From Bifidobacteriaceae bacterium (lineage in GTDB: Bacteria > Actinomycetota > Actinomycetes > Actinomycetales > WQXJ01): a stretch of 9,098 bases of DNA. The stretch covers positions 1 through 9,098 of the forward strand of contig JAISTN010000245.1 of the NCBI GenBank assembly GCA_031272565.1, given 5' to 3'. The position numbers and the translations under genes were made by a program. Positions 5,569 through 9,098 of this stretch are shown here, piece by piece (the first letter of the stretch is position 1; every line of letters begins with the position of its first letter). The notes under the pieces were generated by a model. That model saw nothing but the letters and a program-made list of their open reading frames with translations. It did not search any database and was not told where the DNA came from.

Positions 5569-7839
5569 GCTGGGGCCTTGGGGGGCCTGGCTGCGCAGGC
5601 CGACGTGGTGCCCAGCCAGGCCGGCCGGTAGCTGGCTGCCGGGCGTGACGGCGGCGTACTGGCCCAGCAGGTCGACCACCGTCCAGCCCTGCGCCAGGGC
5701 TTGCTGAAGCTGGGCCGCCGTGGCGTCCAGCACGATGCGCCGCTCGCCGCCGGGGCAGGTCAGCGTAAAGTACGGCGCCATGCCCACCTCGCTGGTGCAC
5801 CCGGCCCAGAAGTTGGCCAGGGATTGCAGGGCGGTGGCGGCCGGCTTGTAGCCAAAGTCAGCCTCCAGCAGGCCAAAGTAATGCTCATAGTGAGACAGGT
5901 GGGTGTCGTTGCGGACCGTGTACCAATAGACACCCTGGACGGTGGCGACGGAACGCAGCCGGGCGTAGGCCTCCACCAGATAGCGGGCCTGCGTCGGCTG
6001 GTCAACCAGGCGCAGGTCGTCCGGGTCGGTCAGGGCCGGGGTTGGCGTGGACCAGCCCACCTCGGTGATGTAGACCGGCAAGCTGGCGCCGTAGGACTCC
6101 CACAGCACGTCGATGAACTGGCGCGTCAGATACTCACTACCACAGGGCGGGCCGGCCGCCGCGCCATCGCAGCCCCACAGGTTGCCGTACGGGTGCACCG
6201 AGACGCCATCGACGTGGACCCCACGCTGTCTCAGTTCGGCCAGCATGGGCCGCATCCAGCCGATGTCCGTGTTGGATGTGCCGCCCACAATGATGGGCAC
6301 GTTGGGCGCCAGTTGGCGCAAGGTGGGCACCACGGCCTCAACCAATTCGGCGTAGGCGATGGGGCAGCCCCGGGACTCGTTGCGGCCGTACAACTGGCAA
6401 GGCTCGTATGGGTTCGGCTTGGCGCCACCGTTGGCCTGCCAGCCATCCAGCCAGTTCCACTCGTTCCAGATTTCGAAGCCACCCAGGGAATCCACGCCGT
6501 AGCGGTTGATGTAGTCGGTCACCAGGTTGTGGGCATAGTTGACAAAGGCCTGCCGTTCCTGGTCGCTGTTGGGGAAACCCCAGGCCACGTGGTTCTGGTT
6601 CGACTTGTCCAGGATCAAAATGGCCTTGCCGCCGTTCTGGGACACCTGGCCCAGCAGCGTCATGCGCTCCTCGTAGTAGCCCGCGGGGTAGTCGTAGCCA
6701 GTAGGTTCCGCCATGGGCCAAGTCACATAGGTGCGGATCGAATTGGCCCCCAGTTCAGCAACGGCCACCGCCATGTCCGTCTGGCCGTCCGCCCGGGTCG
6801 CCTGGCCGCCATCGCTGATATGCGAGGTCACGCCAGTCTGGAAGGTGGCCGGCACAATGGGGCAGGTGGAGTCGGTGGCGTGGTCGCAGATGGTCGCCTC
6901 ACCCGGGCCCAGCTTGGTCACCGTGAGGCGGTCAAACGAGACACTGGCGGCATCCACAATCAGCCCCAGGACGCCATCGGCCGTGCGGCCCACCGACTTG
7001 GACAGCAGCGGCGTGACGCCATCGCCCTTGTAGATGGTCTGGCCATCCAGGAAGACCTGGGCGGTGGTGCCGTGGACTTCCACCGTCAAGGTGGAATCAG
7101 CCACGTTGGCGCCCACCGGCAGGTTGGCGTTGGCCCGGCTGGGGTTGGTCACCTCCCACTTGGTCCACATGCCGAACTCGATGCCGCCATAGCCGTCCCA
7201 GGCGCCAGCGTGGGCGTTGGCCCGCAGCTTGAGCTGGCTCCAGGGTGAGGCGGCATCCGGGCGGATGTCCATGGCGACGGCCATCCAGCCGTAGGTGTCG
7301 GCCTCGGACGGCACCAGCAGGCTGGTGAAATGCAGCTTGGCCTCCAGGCGGTAGTTCTCCAGGTGCTGGCCAAAGGCCAGCCGGGTGGAACTGGCGTTGG
7401 TCGCCGCGGAAGTGCCCACCAGGCGCCCAGCGGACACGGCCCAACCGCCGCCCGCCGCGGCGACCGTCTGCCAGCAACTGGGCAGGCCGCCGTCAAAGGT
7501 CTCATCCAGCACCACGGTGCCATCGGCGTAACTACTCCAGGCGGTGGTGGAACAGGTGGCGGGCGCCGCCACCGGCGCGGGGGCCGGGTCGGTGGCGGGG
7601 TCGGTCGCCTGGGCGGCTTGGACCGAGTCGGCCGGCTGAGCGGCCTGGGTGACCTCGGTTGGCTCCGCCAGCTCGATTGGCTCAGTTAGCTCGGCTGGCT
7701 CGGCTGGCTCAGTTGGCTCAGTTGGCCCGGTTGGCTCGGTTGGCTGAGCGGCCTGGGCTGGTACCACCAAAGCGGCCACGGCAACGGTCACCGCGGCAAC
7801 GGTCGACAGGGTGCGGTGAATGAGGGGACGGTGGGACAT
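4807..7839 (-). CDS. Secreted multidomain clan GH-A glycoside hydrolase with N-terminal ConA-like domain and three Ig-like modules (paralog 1, 1010 aa)
   Basis: Predicted exported glycan-active enzyme. Residues 1-30 form a short, classic Sec signal peptide with a likely cut after PAQA. A Pro/Thr/Glu-rich linker (about 32-95) starts with TEP-type tripeptide repeats. Residues about 96-311 look like a concanavalin A-like jelly-roll (DETFDGGLPSCW opening, then alternating short strands), probably a glycan-binding module. The catalytic barrel spans about 331-680, with probable acid/base E460 in EIWNEWN, probable nucleophile E593 in ITEVGWST, and SVHPY (H549) between. Cys pairs C481/C492, C557/C566 and C681/C695 match those of the paralog; C96, C122, C318 and C326 are extra in the N-terminal part. 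A connector (681-749) and three Ig-like modules follow. The ATG at 7839 is supported by GGAAGGA (7848-7854), with AAGGA 8 nt upstream. Probably the first gene of a two-gene operon. The overall fold is confident; GH family (GH39/PslG-like or GH5-like) and substrate are not. Confidence 0.88.
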   Translation of the reverse strand: MSHRPLIHRTLSTVAAVTVAVAALVVPAQAAQPTEPTGPTEPTEPAEPAELTEPIELAEPTEVTQAAQPADSVQAAQATDPATDPAPAPVAAPATCSTTAWSSYADGTVVLDETFDGGLPSCWQTVAAAGGGWAVSAGRLVGTSAATNASSTRLAFGQHLENYRLEAKLHFTSLLVPSEADTYGWMAVAMDIRPDAASPWSQLKLRANAHAGAWDGYGGIEFGMWTKWEVTNPSRANANLPVGANVADSTLTVEVHGTTAQVFLDGQTIYKGDGVTPLLSKSVGRTADGVLGLIVDAASVSFDRLTVTKLGPGEATICDHATDSTCPIVPATFQTGVTSHISDGGQATRADGQTDMAVAVAELGANSIRTYVTWPMAEPTGYDYPAGYYEERMTLLGQVSQNGGKAILILDKSNQNHVAWGFPNSDQERQAFVNYAHNLVTDYINRYGVDSLGGFEIWNEWNWLDGWQANGGAKPNPYEPCQLYGRNESRGCPIAYAELVEAVVPTLRQLAPNVPIIVGGTSNTDIGWMRPMLAELRQRGVHVDGVSVHPYGNLWGCDGAAAGPPCGSEYLTRQFIDVLWESYGASLPVYITEVGWSTPTPALTDPDDLRLVDQPTQARYLVEAYARLRSVATVQGVYWYTVRNDTHLSHYEHYFGLLEADFGYKPAATALQSLANFWAGCTSEVGMAPYFTLTCPGGERRIVLDATAAQLQQALAQGWTVVDLLGQYAAVTPGSQLPAGLAGHHVGLRSQAPQGPSLGQPVLSGTPVVGQVLTVAVPQVTPAGAAVTRVWYRGTSVIAGATGTSYTLTAAEAGQDICVKVTVTYAGQAVTKYSNHLIVAQGLSLTQPVLAGQAVAGALVSVSAAVAPAGAAAVTYQWFRDTSLIAGVSGPTYVLQAADGGKGVKVKVTATYAGQTVTKYSNALWVLGISRLEVQGTARVGYTLQLDGRYEPSDAVLEIKWYRGTSVVGTGLTYRLQAADAGQDLVVKATVSKAGLGTVSKYSAHFWPTS
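7651..7743 (-). repeat. Tandem 9-bp repeats encoding the Thr-Glu-Pro linker
   Basis: About ten imperfect copies of a 9-bp unit (GGCTCGGTT or GGCTCAGTT on the plus strand) encode tripeptides of the type TEP, AEP, TGP and LTEPIE at residues 33-63 of the 1010-aa hydrolase. Gain or loss of a unit keeps the frame, so linker length can vary without breaking the protein. Such acidic Pro/Thr linkers usually act as flexible, extended and often glycosylated spacers. Confidence 0.8.
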
Positions 7840-7865
7840 CAGGGGCGTCCTTCCGGGCGGCGTCA

Positions 7866-7880
7866 GGGGAACGGTTCCCC
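7866..7880. promoter_or_regulatory. Operator-like palindrome GGGGAACGGTTCCCC
   Basis: A perfect 7-bp inverted repeat with one central base lies 27 bp upstream of the ATG of the 1010-aa hydrolase. It covers the start point expected from the -10-like TAGCGT at 7884-7889. GAAC/GTTC half-sites resemble those of some LacI-family sugar regulators, although those usually have an even centre. A role as repressor site for the hydrolase operon is inferred. Confidence 0.45.
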
Positions 7881-7883
7881 GTC

Positions 7884-7889
7884 ACGCTA
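7884..7889 (-). promoter_or_regulatory. Possible -10 box TAGCGT for the hydrolase operon
   Basis: On the minus strand TAGCGT fits the actinobacterial TANNNT -10 pattern and would start transcription near 7877, leaving a leader of roughly 38 nt with a good ribosome binding site. No recognisable -35 box lies 16-18 bp upstream; that position falls in the arm of the 7907-7934 inverted repeat. A -35-independent or activator-dependent promoter would fit. Confidence 0.35.
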
Positions 7890-7906
7890 CCGGCCACCCG
7901 GGGCCG

Positions 7907-7934
7907 CTCGCCTCCCCCATTTGGGGGAGGCGAG
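7907..7934. promoter_or_regulatory. 13-bp perfect inverted repeat upstream of the hydrolase operon
   Basis: CTCGCCTCCCCCA (7907-7919) pairs exactly with TGGGGGAGGCGAG (7922-7934) around TT. As RNA it would form a 12-bp stem with a 4-nt ATTT loop; as DNA it is a 28-bp dyad. It ends 17 bp before the -10-like TAGCGT, where a -35 box would be. It could be a second terminator for nrdJ or a regulator-binding site. No T-run follows it. Confidence 0.5.
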
Positions 7935-7954
7935 GCAACCGGTCAGGTGTGGCG

Positions 7955-7981
7955 CTGACCGGCCGATGCTCGGCCGGTCAG
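7955..7981 (-). terminator. Hairpin terminator of nrdJ
   Basis: A perfect 12-bp stem (7955-7966 with 7970-7981, arm CTGACCGGCCGA) with a 3-nt loop begins 7 nt past the nrdJ stop codon on the minus strand. The stem is strong but no U-tract follows, as in many actinobacterial terminators. It would separate nrdJ transcripts from the hydrolase operon. Confidence 0.65.
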
Positions 7982-7988
7982 GCTTCAG

Positions 7989-9098
7989 TCAGCTACAACC
8001 GGAGGTGGCGCCGCAGCCCTCGCAGACGTGGCAGGAACCGGACGGCCGCATCTTGGTGCCGCAGGTCATGCAGATGGGGGCGTCCGCCTCGCGGCCCTGC
8101 ATGGCCTCGAACAGTTCGGCCGTGGAGTGGACCGAGGTGAGAGGCTTGGCCGCCGCCGGGTCGGTGTGGGTCTTTTCCAACGCCACCGTCTGGCTGGCCG
8201 CATTGGCGTCCAACTCTTCTTCCAGGTCCTCATAGGAACCGGTTTCGAGCTGGCGTTCGCGCTCCTTGGCGGTGTAGATGCCCAGGGCGGCCCGCGAATC
8301 GAACGGCAGGTGATCCAGGGCCAGGCGGCGGAAGATGTAGTCCATCACCGACTGGGCCATGCGCACGTCTGGGTCATCCGTCAGGCCCGCCGGTTCGAAG
8401 CGCTGGTTGGTGAACTTCTGGACAAAGGTCTCCAACGGCACGCCATACTGCAGGCCAATCGAGACGGCGATGGAGAAGGCGTCCATCACGCCGGCCAGCG
8501 TGGAACCCTGCTTGCCCAGCTTGAGGAAGACCTCGCCCAGTTCCATGTGCTCGGTGTCGAAGCAACCGGCCGTCATGTAGCCCTTGGCGCCACCGACCGA
8601 GAAGGACGTGGTGATGGAATAGCGGCGTTTGGGCAGGCGGCGCCGGGCCGGCTTGGCCACCACGGCCGGTTCGGCTGCGTCCTTGACCTTGGCCTTGTCC
8701 GCCTTGGCGTCCGAAAGCGGCTGGGAAACCTTGCAGTTGTCGCGGTAGATGGCGATGGCCTTCAGGCCCAGCTTCCAGCCCTGCAGGTAGATGTCCTCGA
8801 TTTCTTCGACCGTGGCGTTTTCCGGCAGGTTGACCGTCTTGGAGATGGCCCCGGACAGGAACGGCTGGGCGGCCGCCATCATGCGGACGTGGCCCATGGG
8901 GGCGATGGACCGCTTGCCCACCGCGCAGTCGAAGACCGCATAGTGTTCCGGCTTCAGGCCGGGCGCGTCCACCACGTGGCCGTTCTCCATGATGTATTCG
9001 ACAATCGCCTCGACTGTCTCTTCCGCGTATCCCAGCCGCCGCAGCGCCATCGGCACCGTCTGGTTGACGATCTGCATCGACGAGCCGCCCACCAGCTT
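7989..9098 (-). CDS. nrdJ: Vitamin B12-dependent (class II) ribonucleotide reductase, C-terminal part (5' truncated)
   Basis: The frame is open from the window edge (first codons K-L-V-G-G-S-S-M) to the TGA at 7989-7991, giving 369 residues of a protein usually about 900-1000 aa; the GTG at 9092 is internal. The family reduces ribonucleotides to deoxyribonucleotides using adenosylcobalamin, independent of oxygen, in the cytoplasm. The end of the catalytic barrel is visible in AISKTVNLPENATVEEIEDIY and WKLGLKAIAIYRDNCK (about 85-123). A charged Lys/Ala linker (about 128-160) follows, then a TSCPD-type domain (about 160-255) with GEVFLKLGKQGS and SIGLQYGVPLE. The tail holds clustered cysteines, CMTC at 343-346 and CHVCEGC at 356-362, plus a final GCS (C368). 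This matches the zinc-ribbon and redox-active Cys tail of NrdJ, which re-reduces the active site with thioredoxin. A strong hairpin follows the stop. No B12 riboswitch can be judged because the 5' end is outside the window. Confidence 0.96.
   Translation of the reverse strand, partial: KLVGGSSMQIVNQTVPMALRRLGYAEETVEAIVEYIMENGHVVDAPGLKPEHYAVFDCAVGKRSIAPMGHVRMMAAAQPFLSGAISKTVNLPENATVEEIEDIYLQGWKLGLKAIAIYRDNCKVSQPLSDAKADKAKVKDAAEPAVVAKPARRRLPKRRYSITTSFSVGGAKGYMTAGCFDTEHMELGEVFLKLGKQGSTLAGVMDAFSIAVSIGLQYGVPLETFVQKFTNQRFEPAGLTDDPDVRMAQSVMDYIFRRLALDHLPFDSRAALGIYTAKERERQLETGSYEDLEEELDANAASQTVALEKTHTDPAAAKPLTSVHSTAELFEAMQGREADAPICMTCGTKMRPSGSCHVCEGCGATSGCS

Noticed and set aside
5701..7248. Plus-strand open frame of 515 codons opposite the 1010-aa hydrolase gene
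   Set aside because: Same reason. The product is His/Gly/Gln/Val-rich without recognisable motifs, and it overlaps catalytic-domain codons on the opposite strand.
7955..7981. Hairpin after nrdJ as part of a B12 riboswitch or small RNA
   Set aside because: It is a simple stem directly after a stop codon, with no B12-box or multi-helix structure. A B12 riboswitch would sit before nrdJ, outside this window.

Overview
The window is GC-rich, densely coded DNA from a high-GC Gram-positive bacterium (Actinomycetota). Three things point there: the base composition and codon use, an HelD/HelR-type helicase, and secreted enzymes ending in the Ig-like repeats common in actinobacterial exoproteins. An order such as Micrococcales or Actinomycetales is plausible but cannot be fixed from this stretch. 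No RNA gene, transposon, CRISPR array or prophage is visible.

Layout. (1) 1-887, plus strand: C-terminal part of an HelD/HelR-type helicase-like ATPase, cut by the window edge. (2) About 962-2179, plus: serA, a complete short-type 3-phosphoglycerate dehydrogenase with an ACT domain. (3) 2180-2240: a very strong GC hairpin between converging genes. (4) 2241-4709 and 4807-7839, both minus: two large paralogous secreted glycoside hydrolases of clan GH-A type. Each ends in the same three-copy Ig-like tail, and the upstream paralog also has an N-terminal concanavalin A-like domain. (5) 7840-7988: a 149-bp gap with three perfect inverted repeats and a possible promoter/operator. (6) 7989-9098, minus: 3' part of nrdJ, the B12-dependent (class II) ribonucleotide reductase, cut by the window edge. 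No gene-free stretch exceeds 149 bp.

How they work together. helR, serA and nrdJ are housekeeping genes (RNA polymerase recycling, serine synthesis, dNTP supply) with no obvious link to each other. The accessory unit is the hydrolase pair. It probably forms a two-gene operon read on the minus strand from the promoter region near 7880: 1010-aa enzyme first, then a 97-bp gap, then the 822-aa enzyme. Both are exported and share the domain order catalytic barrel, small Cys-containing connector, three Ig-like modules. Their catalytic domains have diverged strongly, while the tail DNA is nearly identical and almost gap-free. This suggests two enzymes with different substrates or modes that must bind the same extracellular surface or polymer. 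That paired system is the most interesting content of the window; its substrate cannot be read from sequence alone.
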